Shown: positions 17,163 to 26,845, counted from the stretch's first letter. The stretch: DNA of 64,000 nt from Geomicrobium sediminis (GCF_016908595.1 NZ_JAFBEC010000007.1:186001-250000), one strand, 5' to 3'. Notes: a model not told the origin generated them from the letters alone. Program-made: numbers and translations.

Positions 17163-18827
17163 TTAAAGATTATCCTTTTCCTTATATTCCTTTTCATACT
17201 CTTCATCCGTCTGATCAACGGGCTCACTAAGCTCTGTTTGGTCAGTTACACTACGAATTTCTTTTTTGATGGATTCCCAGTTTTTGTTCGTATGGGCTGC
17301 AATGAGGATTTCTCCATCATTTTCACGTTGTAACCAAACTCGACGGTGTGGCCAATACGAACCTTGTAAAAGCCCTAGCAAGAATATTGAACCACCAGCA
17401 ATGAGGAATGGTAGCGTCAAATCTTTACGAACCTTTAAGCCTGTGACATGATTCGTATCAATGCCTGCAAATGTAAAGGCATACTGATGTGGATCATCTT
17501 CGTCGTCTCTAATCTCAAAGTTTCTCTGGATCCGAATAAAAGTAAGTTCTTCCTCACCATCTTCATTCGTCATTTCGAAGATAAATGCCGGGTTATCTGG
17601 AACGTTATTCTCTGTTGTCGGTTCACCCGCATCGTTAATGATGAAGTTAGCGAAATAGTCGTAGATGTAGACTTCTTCACCGTTATCAAGCGTATAGTAG
17701 TCCTCAGGATTGTTTAAATCAACCGTAAATGAACCAGCAGACTCGCCTGTTTCACGATCTTCCACATCAAAGCTCATCGCACTTAACTCATTTAACTTGT
17801 AATCGAGCTGATATACAGAATAGTTATCGAAATAGAGCGGTGAATTTACTTCAATCTCCTGCTCTGAAATCGCTTCTAATTCTCGACCTGCACCGACCGT
17901 AGACTCATCTGTAGGCATGTACAAAATCGAGTGTGTCCGAAATGTTTCAATGTGTTCTGCACCAGGAGCGGCTTGCATTGCTCCTTGGAAGCGCTCGTCA
18001 TCTTCGTCATAAAGTTCAACGTCGAATTGTAAGTTTTCTAAGTAATAGTCTTGGCTTGTACCAGGAACTGGCACAGTTTCTCCTTCACGAACCCACATGT
18101 TTGCATCCACATACATACCAGGGAAAAACCGTAGCATAGCACCGACTAAAAAGATAATGAGACCAATATGGTTGACGTACGGACCCCATCTTGCCCATCT
18201 CGCTTTTTCAGCGAGCACATTTCCATTTTCTTCGAAAATCTTGTAGCGTTTCTTTCTCAGAAGTGACACGGCTTTGTTCATCGTCTCATCTTGGTCGGAT
18301 ACCGTTGAGCGTCCGAAAATGCGTTGACGGGACATGAATTTCTCGTGACGTGTAACTCGTTGGTTTTTTAATGCTTTGTATAGCGGGAAGAAACGGTCAA
18401 TACTTGCAATCAGAATTGAAATCCCAAGTGCTGTAATGAGTAACATGTACCACCATGATCCGTATAAATTATGAAAACCGAGCGTATAGTACAGTTCTCC
18501 AGCCCAGCCGTGTTCTTCAGCATAATAAGTCGCAGCATCTTGTCCAGGCGGAATAAATAATTCCTGAGGAAAGATTGTTCCGAGTGCCGATGCGATTAAT
18601 ATCACGACAATAATGGTAATTCCTACCTTTACAGATGAAAAGAAATTCCATACTTTATCTATGATCGACTTATTATACGTTTGTGAACGTCGCGCTGCAC
18701 CTTCATAGCGCATGTTCAATAACTCATTTGAATCGTTTTTGACGAGAGGCTTCCCGCATGAGCCACAAACTTCAGTACCGTATGGGTTCACGTGCCCACA
18801 TTCACAAATAATTTCTTTCTCTTTCAA
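17163..18827 (-). CDS. resB: Cytochrome c biogenesis protein ResB
   Basis: 554 residues starting MKEKEIICECGHVNPYG. An N-terminal zinc ribbon (CECGH...CGSCGK) is followed by DMRYEGAARR-like sequence as in B. subtilis ResB. Membrane helices lie near 70-95, 130-150 and 205-225, then a large extracytoplasmic domain, and a last helix near 472-490. GPYVNHIGLIIFLVGAMLR is a hallmark. It partners ResC in System II haem ligation. The TTG start lies 5 bases after GAGGTGA. resA, normally immediately upstream, is absent here; rluB takes its place. Confidence 0.94.
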   Translation of the reverse strand: MKEKEIICECGHVNPYGTEVCGSCGKPLVKNDSNELLNMRYEGAARRSQTYNKSIIDKVWNFFSSVKVGITIIVVILIASALGTIFPQELFIPPGQDAATYYAEEHGWAGELYYTLGFHNLYGSWWYMLLITALGISILIASIDRFFPLYKALKNQRVTRHEKFMSRQRIFGRSTVSDQDETMNKAVSLLRKKRYKIFEENGNVLAEKARWARWGPYVNHIGLIIFLVGAMLRFFPGMYVDANMWVREGETVPVPGTSQDYYLENLQFDVELYDEDDERFQGAMQAAPGAEHIETFRTHSILYMPTDESTVGAGRELEAISEQEIEVNSPLYFDNYSVYQLDYKLNELSAMSFDVEDRETGESAGSFTVDLNNPEDYYTLDNGEEVYIYDYFANFIINDAGEPTTENNVPDNPAFIFEMTNEDGEEELTFIRIQRNFEIRDDEDDPHQYAFTFAGIDTNHVTGLKVRKDLTLPFLIAGGSIFLLGLLQGSYWPHRRVWLQRENDGEILIAAHTNKNWESIKKEIRSVTDQTELSEPVDQTDEEYEKEYKEKDNL

Positions 18828-18917
18828 TACAATCACCTCGTCCTAACTCGTGAGGGCTCTTATTTAACAACAATTATACCGACTATACGCCTAAGATACT
18901 CCACGTTTCTATGACGG

Positions 18918-19637
18918 TTATGTGACAGCTAATTCACGAAGTCGTGACACCTCAATTGGTTTTAACGGACGATAATCACCTGGTTGCATCGTTTCTAGTG
19001 TTAATAATCCATATTGTTCTCGCTTTAACTTAAGGACTGGATGACCGACTGCCTCAAGCATTCTCCGTACTTGATGGTTTCTACCTTCTGTAATGACAAG
19101 CTCAATAATGGACGTATCGTTTTGTTTATTACCAGATTTAAAGGAAACTTTCGCTGGCAATGTTTTTCCATCTTCTAACTGAACACCTTTGGCTAATTGC
19201 TTTAACGTTTCTCTTGAAGGCTTCCCTTTAATTTTAGCTATATACGTTTTCTTAATTTTGCTTTTCGGGTGCATCATTAAATTAGAGAATTCACCGTCGT
19301 TCGTTAAAATAATTAAACCAGACGTATCGTAGTCCAAACGACCAACAGGGTAAATTCGTGCTTCTTCTTCATCAATAAAATCCGTTACAACTTTACGATC
19401 TTTGTCATCCTTTACAGCTGAAATGACCTTTCTAGGTTTGTAGAGCACATAATAAACCGGTGCTTCCTTCGTAATCGGTACATCATCTACTTCAATTGTT
19501 GCGCGCTCACCGACTTTCGTGCCGAGTGTTTTGACAACCTCGCCATTCACTTTCACACGACCGGCGAGAATTAATGATTCAGCTTTTCTTCTTGACGTAA
19601 TCCCTGCTTGGGCTATTACTTTTTGCAAACGTTCCAT
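18918..19637 (-). CDS. rluB: 23S rRNA pseudouridine synthase RluB
   Basis: 239 residues. An S4 RNA-binding domain (MERLQKVIAQAGITSRRKAE) is followed by the pseudouridine synthase core with catalytic aspartate in GRLDYDTSGLIILTNDG, then GRNHQVRRMLE. It modifies a uridine in the peptidyl-transferase region of 23S rRNA (position 2605 in E. coli numbering). The ATG follows GAGGTGAAGAC. The order spmAB-rluB-res matches Bacillus. Confidence 0.95.
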   Translation of the reverse strand: MERLQKVIAQAGITSRRKAESLILAGRVKVNGEVVKTLGTKVGERATIEVDDVPITKEAPVYYVLYKPRKVISAVKDDKDRKVVTDFIDEEEARIYPVGRLDYDTSGLIILTNDGEFSNLMMHPKSKIKKTYIAKIKGKPSRETLKQLAKGVQLEDGKTLPAKVSFKSGNKQNDTSIIELVITEGRNHQVRRMLEAVGHPVLKLKREQYGLLTLETMQPGDYRPLKPIEVSRLRELAVT

Positions 19638-19725
19638 GTCTTCACCTCGCATTTTATCATACGCTTAACACTTTGATTGTTCAAGGAGGAGACACGCCTT
19701 TTGAACATCGCTAATTTTCTTACAA

Positions 19726-19764
19726 AATAAAAAGACCATGCTTTTTTTCAGCATGACCTTTTTT
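19726..19764 (-). terminator. Terminator after spmB
   Basis: On the minus strand AAAAAAGGTCATGCT pairs with AGCATGGTCTTTTT (two G-T pairs), with a TTTTTATTTTG tail. Confidence 0.75.
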
Positions 19765-20299
19765 ACATCGAACCAAACACAAGAACTACGAAAAAGATTG
19801 CCGCAAGTAATCCACAAACATCGGCTAATAAACCTACCTTTAACGCATCCCCAATTTTCTTGATGCCAACCGCTCCGAAATAAACTGTAATTACATAAAG
19901 CGTTGTGTCTGTACTCCCTTGCATCGTGGAAGCCATTCGGCCGATTAATGAATCCGGACCGTGAACGGCAATCAGGTCACTCATAATGCCGAGTGCACCT
20001 GTCCCAGATAACGGTCTCATGATGGCGAGAGGTACGATATCTGGTGGAACACCCACCATAGCAAGCAGAGGAGCGATGCCTGCTAAAATAAAATCTAGCG
20101 CACCAGATGCTCTGAAAATTGAAATCGCAACGAGCATCGCAACGAGTGGGGGAATGATGCCAATCGCAAGCTGAAAGCCGTCTTTAGCTCCATCCACAAA
20201 GGTTTCATAAGCAGGGACTTTTTTATAAATTGCGGTCGCTAAAATAACAAATAACAATACCGGGATTAAATACATGGAGACTGTTGAAAGAATAACCAT
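19763..20299 (-). CDS. spmB: Spore maturation protein SpmB
   Basis: 178 residues, about five membrane helices, nucleoside-recognition (Gate) domain. PPLVAMLVAISIFRASGALD and MRPLSGTGALG are family signatures. SpmA and SpmB are needed for normal spore core dehydration in Bacillus. The start follows AAAGGTGAG, and the gene abuts spmA with no gap. Confidence 0.94.
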   Translation of the reverse strand: MVILSTVSMYLIPVLLFVILATAIYKKVPAYETFVDGAKDGFQLAIGIIPPLVAMLVAISIFRASGALDFILAGIAPLLAMVGVPPDIVPLAIMRPLSGTGALGIMSDLIAVHGPDSLIGRMASTMQGSTDTTLYVITVYFGAVGIKKIGDALKVGLLADVCGLLAAIFFVVLVFGSM

Positions 20300-20896
20300 T
20301 TATCTCACCTTTTTTCGTCTCGTTCGACGCCAATGGAAATAACGATCAATGAGTATTGCACTCGTAGCACCAACAATTGTCGCTGCAATTGTCGTGCCGA
20401 TAATTTCTCCAGGGTTTTGAGAATCATATGTCATTCGAATCGCTATAACTGTCGTTGGTATTAGCGTAATGCTCGCTGTATTAATCGCTAAAAACGTAAT
20501 CATTGAGCGACTTGCTTCGTCTTTCCCACCATTTAGCACTTTTAACTGTTCCATCGCTTTGATCCCCATCGGTGTTGCTGCATTTCCAAGACCAAAGAAA
20601 TTAGCAGTCATATTCGATAAGATATAACCCATTGCTGGATGATCTCTCGGTACTTCTGGAAACAATTTTCCTATGACAGGTGCAAGAAATTTCGACAAAG
20701 CCTTTAATAGGCCACCTTCTTGGGCAATCTTCATCATGCCAAGCCAGAACACCAATACGCTAATCAAACCAAAACTTAACGTTACAGCTTGTTCAGCCCC
20801 TTCGAAAATCGCAGCATTCACTTCGTCCATCCGATTGTTTATCACTGCAAATATTAATCCGATGATTAGCATGGTCATCCATATCCAATTAATCAT
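20300..20896 (-). CDS. spmA: Spore maturation protein SpmA
   Basis: 198 residues, hydrophobic, Gate domain. FGLGNAATPMGIKAM and FLAINTASITLIPTTVIAIR are typical of SpmA. It acts with SpmB in the spore membrane. It lies 4 bases after dacB; the dacB-spmA-spmB operon is the same in B. subtilis, where sigma-E drives it. The start follows GAGGTGAAACG. Confidence 0.94.
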   Translation of the reverse strand: MINWIWMTMLIIGLIFAVINNRMDEVNAAIFEGAEQAVTLSFGLISVLVFWLGMMKIAQEGGLLKALSKFLAPVIGKLFPEVPRDHPAMGYILSNMTANFFGLGNAATPMGIKAMEQLKVLNGGKDEASRSMITFLAINTASITLIPTTVIAIRMTYDSQNPGEIIGTTIAATIVGATSAILIDRYFHWRRTRRKKVR

Positions 20897-20900
20897 CGTT

Positions 20901-22022
20901 TCACCTCATCCATTGCTCAAATTGTTGCTTTATGCGAGACCAAAATGACGGCTTTTCGTCAACTTCTTCCTCCATTTTGAATACAGGCAATGACGTTAAC
21001 GTCTGATTATCTAACATAAATTGCAAACTCCCTGCACGCTCATCGTCTTCTTCTGTTAATACGACTTTCGGAACGACTCGCTTTTCTTCATCTTCTTTCA
21101 GCGGGTAACGCACACTCTCTTTTACGTACAACCCTGATAAATCTTCTTGTACTTCGCTTCTTGTAAGTTCACCTTCGTTAATGAGGGTCGTCATTTCGTA
21201 GTCACTAAACCCATATTCAAACATCCGAACATGGTCGTCCCAATCAGACGGTGCATTGAGCGTGACTGCAATTAATTCCATGCCGTCTTTCTCCGCAGAA
21301 GAGACGAGTGTACGCTTAGCTCTTTTCGTAAAGCCTGTCTTTCCGCCTGTACTGTACTCGTATCGCTCTGTGAGCAGTCGGTTTTTGTTTTTCCACACTC
21401 GATCCCACGACTCGTTTTCATTCGGTGCTTTATGAATCTTCGTTCCTGAAATGTCACGAAACTTCTCGTACTTCATTGCTTCTTGCATAATCACTGCCAT
21501 GTCTTTCGCACTTGAGTAATGCTCTTCATGGTCATCAAGTCCGTGTGGATTTGCAAACACCGTTTTTTCTAAACCAAGTTCATGAACTTTTTCATTCATC
21601 AAATAAACAAATCCATCAATACTGCCGCCAACGTGTTCAGCAATTGCTACAGCACTGTCATTACCAGAACGAAGCATTAATCCGTAAATCAGGTCCTCAA
21701 GCGTTACTTTTTCACCAGCCCGTAAATACAAAGAAGACCCTTCGGTTCCTTCCGCGTTACTTGAAATGGTGACTTTATCATCCAGTTCGCCTTGTTCAAT
21801 TGCAATGAGTGCCGTCATAATTTTCGTTATACTCGCAATCCGCAAACTTGTATCCGCGTTTTTCTCATACATCACTCGACCACTATCAACCTCAATTAAT
21901 ACTGCCGCTTCTCCTGAAACAGAGAATGGCGCTTCGCTTGCTGGTGTTTCTGCCTGTCCCGTCCATGGATGTATGATAAATAAAAGTGCCAATACTAAAC
22001 ATCCAATCGCTCGCCTTTTCAT
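20901..22022 (-). CDS. dacB: D-alanyl-D-alanine carboxypeptidase DacB (spore PBP5*)
   Basis: 373 residues with a signal peptide (MKRRAIGCLVLALLFIIHPW..., cut near QAE). The penicillin-binding motifs are SITK, SGN and KTGFTKRA, then a C-terminal beta domain and an amphipathic tail (FWSRIKQQFEQWMR) for membrane attachment. It trims stem peptides in the spore cortex and so sets crosslinking. Position ahead of spmAB identifies it as DacB rather than DacA or DacF. GGAGGGAAAAGGG precedes the ATG. Confidence 0.93.
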   Translation of the reverse strand: MKRRAIGCLVLALLFIIHPWTGQAETPASEAPFSVSGEAAVLIEVDSGRVMYEKNADTSLRIASITKIMTALIAIEQGELDDKVTISSNAEGTEGSSLYLRAGEKVTLEDLIYGLMLRSGNDSAVAIAEHVGGSIDGFVYLMNEKVHELGLEKTVFANPHGLDDHEEHYSSAKDMAVIMQEAMKYEKFRDISGTKIHKAPNENESWDRVWKNKNRLLTERYEYSTGGKTGFTKRAKRTLVSSAEKDGMELIAVTLNAPSDWDDHVRMFEYGFSDYEMTTLINEGELTRSEVQEDLSGLYVKESVRYPLKEDEEKRVVPKVVLTEEDDERAGSLQFMLDNQTLTSLPVFKMEEEVDEKPSFWSRIKQQFEQWMR

Positions 22023-22144
22023 CCCTTTTCCCTCCTGCCACCACACGTTACCTCAATCTATGTGATCGTTGGACAAAGTATGATTACAGAATGAAACGAG
22101 CAATCAGAGGCAAACTGTATAAAAAAAGAAAGGTACATTAATAA

Positions 22145-22831
22145 ATGGAAAACTTACTTGCTGATTTCGCAGTCGTCTCAGGAAGAATTGTGACCATCAT
22201 CCCATTACTGCTCGTCTGTACGTTGTTTATGGGAAAACGGTCCGTTGGTGAATTGCCTGTATTTGACTACTTAATCATGATTACACTAGCTTCAGTTACC
22301 GGTGCCGATATTGCAGATCCGACGGTTCCACATATACATACAGCTTATGCAATCGTTGCAATTGCATTTTTCCAACGGTTTTGGACTTATTTGACGTTAC
22401 GTTATAAACAATTCGGTAAGCGGGTCACATTCGCCCCAACAATTGTCATGGTGCACGGCAAATTCATTCCAAAAAACATCCGACACATCCATTACACGCT
22501 AGACAATATTATCGGAATGTTACGGGAGAAAGACGTATTTCATCACGATTCTATTCACTATGCCATCATCGAAGCAAACGGACGTTTAAGCATCTTAAAA
22601 AACGAAAATGGACAACCAGAACGGTTGTCCTATCCTTTAATCGTCGACGGTGAACTTGATCAGAGTACGACGAAAAAATTTCATATTGATGAACTCCAAC
22701 TGATGACGATGCTAAAAAAACAAAACATCCGCTCATTAAAAGATATCTTCTATGCCGACTTGGACCACTATGGTCGCTTAACGGTCACGAAACAAAACGG
22801 TGAGTTAACGTTACATACGTTTGAGCATTAA
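22145..22831 (+). CDS. DUF421 membrane protein (YetF family)
   Basis: 228 residues: three N-terminal membrane helices, then the cytoplasmic DUF421 domain ([32 protein letters not shown]). YetF-type proteins often accompany spoVAC-AD-AEB clusters, notably the spoVA2mob type, where they support nutrient germination or heat resistance. It converges with the spoVAC-AD-AEB unit and its stop overlaps the spoVAEB stop region by 4 bases. AAAGAAAGGT precedes the ATG at a long distance, so the start is fairly sure but weakly supported. Confidence 0.88.
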   Translation: MENLLADFAVVSGRIVTIIPLLLVCTLFMGKRSVGELPVFDYLIMITLASVTGADIADPTVPHIHTAYAIVAIAFFQRFWTYLTLRYKQFGKRVTFAPTIVMVHGKFIPKNIRHIHYTLDNIIGMLREKDVFHHDSIHYAIIEANGRLSILKNENGQPERLSYPLIVDGELDQSTTKKFHIDELQLMTMLKKQNIRSLKDIFYADLDHYGRLTVTKQNGELTLHTFEH

Positions 22832-23178
22832 CCTTTCGGCTTAAATACGAGTGCTGCCAGGAATGAGAAGATGATCGCAGCTGAAATACCCGCACTCGTA
22901 ATTTGAAAGATCCCAGTAATGACTCCAATCAACCCTGTACGGTCTGCTTCTGCAAGTGCTCCGTGCACGAGTTGATTACCAAAGCTTGTGATCGGTACGG
23001 TCGCTCCCGCTCCCGCAAAATCGATCAATCGTTCATAAAGTCCAAGTCCATCGAGGACTGCTCCGACTACAACGAGCGTTGCCATCGTATGTGCAGGTGT
23101 TAACTTCAAACCGTCCATCATGAGCTGACCGACTACACAAATAAGGCCACCAACAATAAATGCCCATAGAAATATCAT
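22828..23178 (-). CDS. spoVAEB: Stage V sporulation protein AE (SpoVAEB type)
   Basis: 116 residues with three to four membrane helices. [21 protein letters not shown] and [21 protein letters not shown] are shared with SpoVAC, of which it is a paralogue. It is part of the channel that moves Ca-dipicolinate into the spore and out during germination. It follows spoVAD by 3 bases. Confidence 0.94.
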   Translation of the reverse strand: MIFLWAFIVGGLICVVGQLMMDGLKLTPAHTMATLVVVGAVLDGLGLYERLIDFAGAGATVPITSFGNQLVHGALAEADRTGLIGVITGIFQITSAGISAAIIFSFLAALVFKPKG

Positions 23179-23181
23179 CGT

Positions 23182-24189
23182 TTACGCCCCTTTCCGTTCA
23201 ATCACAACAGCATGAGCAATGCATGGAATCGACTCTTTTTGTTGATACGTTAACGGTGAAAGAAGTGCTCCTGTTGCACAAACAAGTATTTTTTTATACT
23301 TTCCTTGTTGCATTTCTTGTAGGATCTTACTAAAGACGACTGCTGCTGAACAACCGGTCCCACTCGCTCCTGCCATAGCTTCAGGTTCATCATCATAAAT
23401 CATTAGCCCACAATCTTGGAACTTTCCTTCTGGTAAGGTCACACCTTTTTGTCGAAACCATTCAAGTGCGATCGAGCGTCCAACTTGTCCTAAATCACCG
23501 GTCAAAATTAAGTCGTAGTCTTCTTCAGACGTATTAAAATCGTTAAAATGCGTCAGAATCGTATCCACTGCTGCAGGCGCCATCGCCGCTCCCATATTAA
23601 ACGGATCTTTAATGCCGTTATCAATCACTTTACCGATCGTCGATTTTGTCACATGAATGTTAGATCCAGTCGGTGCTACGAGTGCTGCCCCACCAGCTGT
23701 GACCGTTCGTTGGGCGGTTGGTGGTCTTTGGGAACCGTACTCAATTGGATAGCGGAACTGCTTTTCAATTGCCGCATAATGGCTAGCCGTTCCTGCCAAA
23801 ACGTATGGCGCTCCTTGTTCAACGACCATTGCGGCAAGTGATAAGGCTTCCATTGAAGTAGAGCACGCCCCAAATAGACCGAAAAACGGAATGCCTAACG
23901 TCCGTGAAGCAAAACTCGTACCTGTGATTTGATTAATCAGATCGCCACCAAATAGAAAGGTAACCTCTTCTGAGGTAATGTTTGCTTTCGTTAACGTTTC
24001 TTTACACGCTTCTTCCATTAACTTTTTTTGAGCTTTTTCAAAGGAATCTTCATTGATCCACAAGTCATCATACATTTTATCGAAATGATCCTTGAGCGGT
24101 CCTTTTGCTTCGGTCGGTCCGACAACAACCCCGGATGAGACGATGCATGGCTCACTTTCGTAACGAAAGCTCTGTTTGCTAATGTACAT
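23182..24189 (-). CDS. spoVAD: Stage V sporulation protein AD
   Basis: 335 residues with a thiolase-like (KAS III) fold: GACSTSMEALSLAAM around the position of the thiolase cysteine, GTGCSAAVVFSKIL and the conserved VIDNGIKDPFNMGAAMAPAA. SpoVAD binds dipicolinic acid on the inner spore membrane. The ATG lies 8-9 bases after GGGGGGCG. The start overlaps the spoVAC stop by one base (TAATG), indicating coupled translation. Confidence 0.95.
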   Translation of the reverse strand: MYISKQSFRYESEPCIVSSGVVVGPTEAKGPLKDHFDKMYDDLWINEDSFEKAQKKLMEEACKETLTKANITSEEVTFLFGGDLINQITGTSFASRTLGIPFFGLFGACSTSMEALSLAAMVVEQGAPYVLAGTASHYAAIEKQFRYPIEYGSQRPPTAQRTVTAGGAALVAPTGSNIHVTKSTIGKVIDNGIKDPFNMGAAMAPAAVDTILTHFNDFNTSEEDYDLILTGDLGQVGRSIALEWFRQKGVTLPEGKFQDCGLMIYDDEPEAMAGASGTGCSAAVVFSKILQEMQQGKYKKILVCATGALLSPLTYQQKESIPCIAHAVVIERKGA

Positions 24190-24665
24190 TACATCGCCCC
24201 CCATTGACCCGTAGCGACCGTATAAATAATCCCAATAATAAAGGCTGCAACCGTACCGAACACAATTACCGAGCCTGCAAGCTTAAACATGTTACCACCG
24301 ACTCCAAGCACAAAGCCTTCTGTTTTGTACTCAATGGCGGTTGAAGCCATTGAATTTGCAAAACCTGTAACAGGCACAGCCGTTCCAGCACCAGCAAATT
24401 GAGAGAATTTATCATAGACACCAAAGCCTGTGAGTAGTACTGAAATAAATATTAACGTCGCAACCGTTGGTGCTCCTACTGTAGCTTCATTGAAATGAAA
24501 AAAGTGCATATAAAACGTGCTAATGCACTGGCCAATTACGCAAATGAACCCTCCTACAAGGAACGCTTTTATACAGTTCATGAACATTGGCCGTTTCGGT
24601 TCAATTCGACTCGCTACTTTTTGATAGGCTTCCTTTTCCATTTGATCGTCATTTTGTTGACTCAT
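24189..24665 (-). CDS. spoVAC: Stage V sporulation protein AC
   Basis: 158 residues: a 25-residue polar N-terminus, then four membrane helices. FLVGGFICVIGQCISTFY and FAGAGTAVPVTGFANSMAS are signature. SpoVAC is a mechanosensitive channel component for dipicolinate. It lies 10 bases after a sporulation lipoprotein gene, unlike the classical spoVAA-AB-AC order. Confidence 0.95.
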   Translation of the reverse strand: MSQQNDDQMEKEAYQKVASRIEPKRPMFMNCIKAFLVGGFICVIGQCISTFYMHFFHFNEATVGAPTVATLIFISVLLTGFGVYDKFSQFAGAGTAVPVTGFANSMASTAIEYKTEGFVLGVGGNMFKLAGSVIVFGTVAAFIIGIIYTVATGQWGAM

Positions 24666-24675
24666 ACGTTTCCTC

Positions 24676-25188
24676 CTATAATGGTTTCATATACTCTTGA
24701 ATTTCTAACAAGCGTTCATGTGTTTCAGAGCCGTCAATTTTCTTCTCATCTACATCTTTTTCTAACTTCTTTAGTTCTTGAAACGCTTTTTGGTCGGTAG
24801 AGAAATGGAGTTGTGTCGTACTAGGTAGCCGTGCGTCTAACTTCTTTTCAGCACGTTCACCGAACTCTTTTAATTCAAATCGAATGTGATGTTCAACTTG
24901 TGGCGCTATAAAAACATGGTTACCTAAAGAAACCGCGTATACATCTGTGACGTGTTCCAACGTTTTTGTAATGCTTTTCGCTTTTTGAGCAAGCGCTTGG
25001 TGCTCTTTTGGCTGATCATTTGCATATGGCGAATGTTCCAATTGCACGGCATGTAATTCATCTGTGTGATGCGTGGATAAATCATTCATCAAAAGCTCAC
25101 GACTTTCCTCTGTACACCCTTGCAACAAGCCAATAAGTAGTAAACTAATGATAAACAAAGATCGAAAGTGTTTCACGAACGTATTCAC
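24676..25188 (-). CDS. YhcN/YlaJ-family sporulation lipoprotein
   Basis: 170 residues. The signal peptide ends in a lipobox (LLQGC), so Cys25 should be lipidated. The core HVTDVYAVSLGNHVFIAP and the later ERAEKKLDARLP match the YhcN/YlaJ family of forespore inner-membrane lipoproteins. It leads the spoVAC-AD-AEB unit, an arrangement seen in spoVA2mob-type clusters but not in the main B. subtilis spoVA operon. The role is probably in spore germination or dipicolinate handling. Confidence 0.82.
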   Translation of the reverse strand: MNTFVKHFRSLFIISLLLIGLLQGCTEESRELLMNDLSTHHTDELHAVQLEHSPYANDQPKEHQALAQKAKSITKTLEHVTDVYAVSLGNHVFIAPQVEHHIRFELKEFGERAEKKLDARLPSTTQLHFSTDQKAFQELKKLEKDVDEKKIDGSETHERLLEIQEYMKPL

Positions 25189-25391
25189 CTACTTTCTTGA
25201 TTGATTTTATTGTCTGCCGAAGAACAAGGCTCATACGTGACAATACTTTCCTAAAACATAAAAAAACAGCCATGTCGACTGGAAGAATCGTTTATAAAAG
25301 ACTTGTGAGTTTTTGCATCTAAATTACTGCATTGTTCCACAATCGCTATGTTTTGTATAAGCTCGTCCCTGGCGTGAACAGTAAAGCATTG

Positions 25392-25424
25392 CAAAAAAAA
25401 GCCCTAGTTCAAAGAACTAGAGCT
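25392..25424 (-). terminator. Terminator after scpB
   Basis: AGCTCTAGTTC pairs with GAACTAGGGCT over TTT(G) and is followed by eight T on the minus strand. The rest of 25189-25391 shows no gene that can be supported. Confidence 0.9.
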
Positions 25425-25432
25425 AACTCGTT

Positions 25433-26011
25433 TTATTCATCGTTTTGAAGGTCTTTATAATTGCTTAAGAACAAGTCCATTTGTTCTACGTCTTGGTCTT
25501 GATCTTCTTCGATCTTCGGTAAATGTTGCAATGATTCAAGTTCAAAAACGTCAAGAAAACGTTCGGTCGTTACGTAAAGAATGGCACGCCCCACTCCTTT
25601 GGCCCTGCCAGACTCTTCAACTAATCCTTTGCTGACGAGCGTGCTTAAGGCTCGATCTGCGTTTACGCCGCGAATTTCTTCCACATCACTCCGAGTCACA
25701 GGTTGGCGATAAGCGACAATTGCAAGTGACTCTAGAGCTGCTTGTGACAATGTTGAGCGTTCAGGCGGCTTCGCGTATCGTTCGATGTAAGAAGCATACT
25801 TCGGTCTCGTCGTTAACGTATAGACACTCCCAAACTTCATCAATTGCAATGTATACCCTTTTTCTTCATATTCCTCTTTTAAACGCTCTAACTCACGGCT
25901 CACTTTATCTTCTTCAAGTTCTAATACTGTTGCAAGTCGGGCGACATCTATGCCTTCATCACCACTTACATAAAGAAGCGTTTCGATAATACCGGTTAAC
26001 TCCTCATGCAT
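25433..26011 (-). CDS. scpB: Segregation and condensation protein B
   Basis: About 192 residues with two winged-helix domains: MHEELTGIIETLLYVSGDEG, AYRQPVTRSDVEEIRGVN and LVEESGRAKGVGRAILY. It joins ScpA and Smc in the condensin that organises the chromosome. The start is inside the end of scpA; the ATG at 26011 is preferred over GTG two codons earlier because AAAGGA is then 10 bases away. Confidence 0.95.
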   Translation of the reverse strand: MHEELTGIIETLLYVSGDEGIDVARLATVLELEEDKVSRELERLKEEYEEKGYTLQLMKFGSVYTLTTRPKYASYIERYAKPPERSTLSQAALESLAIVAYRQPVTRSDVEEIRGVNADRALSTLVSKGLVEESGRAKGVGRAILYVTTERFLDVFELESLQHLPKIEEDQDQDVEQMDLFLSNYKDLQNDE

Positions 26012-26771
26012 GTACACTCATTCCTTTAGCCTGAATCCAAATATCTTCAAAATTCTCCTCTTGCTCACATGAAACATCGCCATCTTTCACGAGTTGCAAG
26101 AGCGCAATAAACGTCGTCACTTGTCTGTCCATCTCTCCAATGGCAAACGCTTGTTGAAACGAAACGGGTGCGTTTTGGTCTGCTAACACATCTGTAATGA
26201 CAGTCATTCGTTCTTCAATTGAATGCCTTTCTTGCTCAATGGTCGTATGCTTTGGCGAACGCATTCGCACACGCTGTTTCATCTTTTGGAAAGCTTGGAT
26301 TAAATCCGTTACGGTCGCATCGACATCATCATCCACTTCTTGAACTTCAGTATAATCTTTATACTGTTCAAGATCGGTCGGAGATTTGCTATAGCGTTTC
26401 GCACGATGATCGCTTTGCTCCTGTAGAAAATTTGCTGCTTCTTTATATTTCCGATACAAATCGAGCTGCATCGCCAATTCTTCACGCGGGTCTTCTTCTT
26501 CCCACTCTTCCCATTCTTCGTCTGCATTTACCAACTCAGGTGTAGGCAGTAACATTTTACTTTTAATTGCGAGTAGTGACGATGCCATGACGAGGTATTC
26601 ACTCGCAACGTCCAACTCGAGTTGCTGCATCGCATGTATGTACGTCATGTATTGTGCAGTAATCTCTGCAACCGGTATGTCATAAAGATCAACCTCAGCT
26701 TGTTGTACGAGGTGCAACAACAAGTCAAGCGGTCCTTCAAAGCTTTCCAACTTTACTTGATAACGTTCCAA
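26004..26771 (-). CDS. scpA: Segregation and condensation protein A (kleisin)
   Basis: 255 residues starting MERYQVKLESFEGPLDLLLHL, the kleisin N-terminus that binds the Smc neck. An acidic linker (DEEWEEWEEEDPREE near 83) precedes the C-terminal winged helix that binds the Smc head. The TTG start follows GGAGGAG by 5 bases. The pair scpA-scpB overlaps by 8 bases. Confidence 0.95.
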   Translation of the reverse strand: MERYQVKLESFEGPLDLLLHLVQQAEVDLYDIPVAEITAQYMTYIHAMQQLELDVASEYLVMASSLLAIKSKMLLPTPELVNADEEWEEWEEEDPREELAMQLDLYRKYKEAANFLQEQSDHRAKRYSKSPTDLEQYKDYTEVQEVDDDVDATVTDLIQAFQKMKQRVRMRSPKHTTIEQERHSIEERMTVITDVLADQNAPVSFQQAFAIGEMDRQVTTFIALLQLVKDGDVSCEQEENFEDIWIQAKGMSVHA

Positions 26772-26807
26772 AATGACTCCTCCACGTTAAAAAATAATGC
26801 AAGCGAG

Positions 26808-26840
26808 AAAAGCTCTTAGCGACCATTCGCTAAGAGCTTA
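26808..26840 (-). terminator. Terminator after ribT
   Basis: AAGCTCTTAGCGA pairs with TCGCTAAGAGCTT over a 4-base loop, followed by TTCTCG on the minus strand. It separates ribT from scpA. Confidence 0.8.
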
Positions 26841-26845
26841 AACGA

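Noticed and set aside
25189-25391. Short frames between the spoVA lipoprotein gene and scpB
   Set aside because: The only ATG frame seen is 16 codons with no ribosome binding site.
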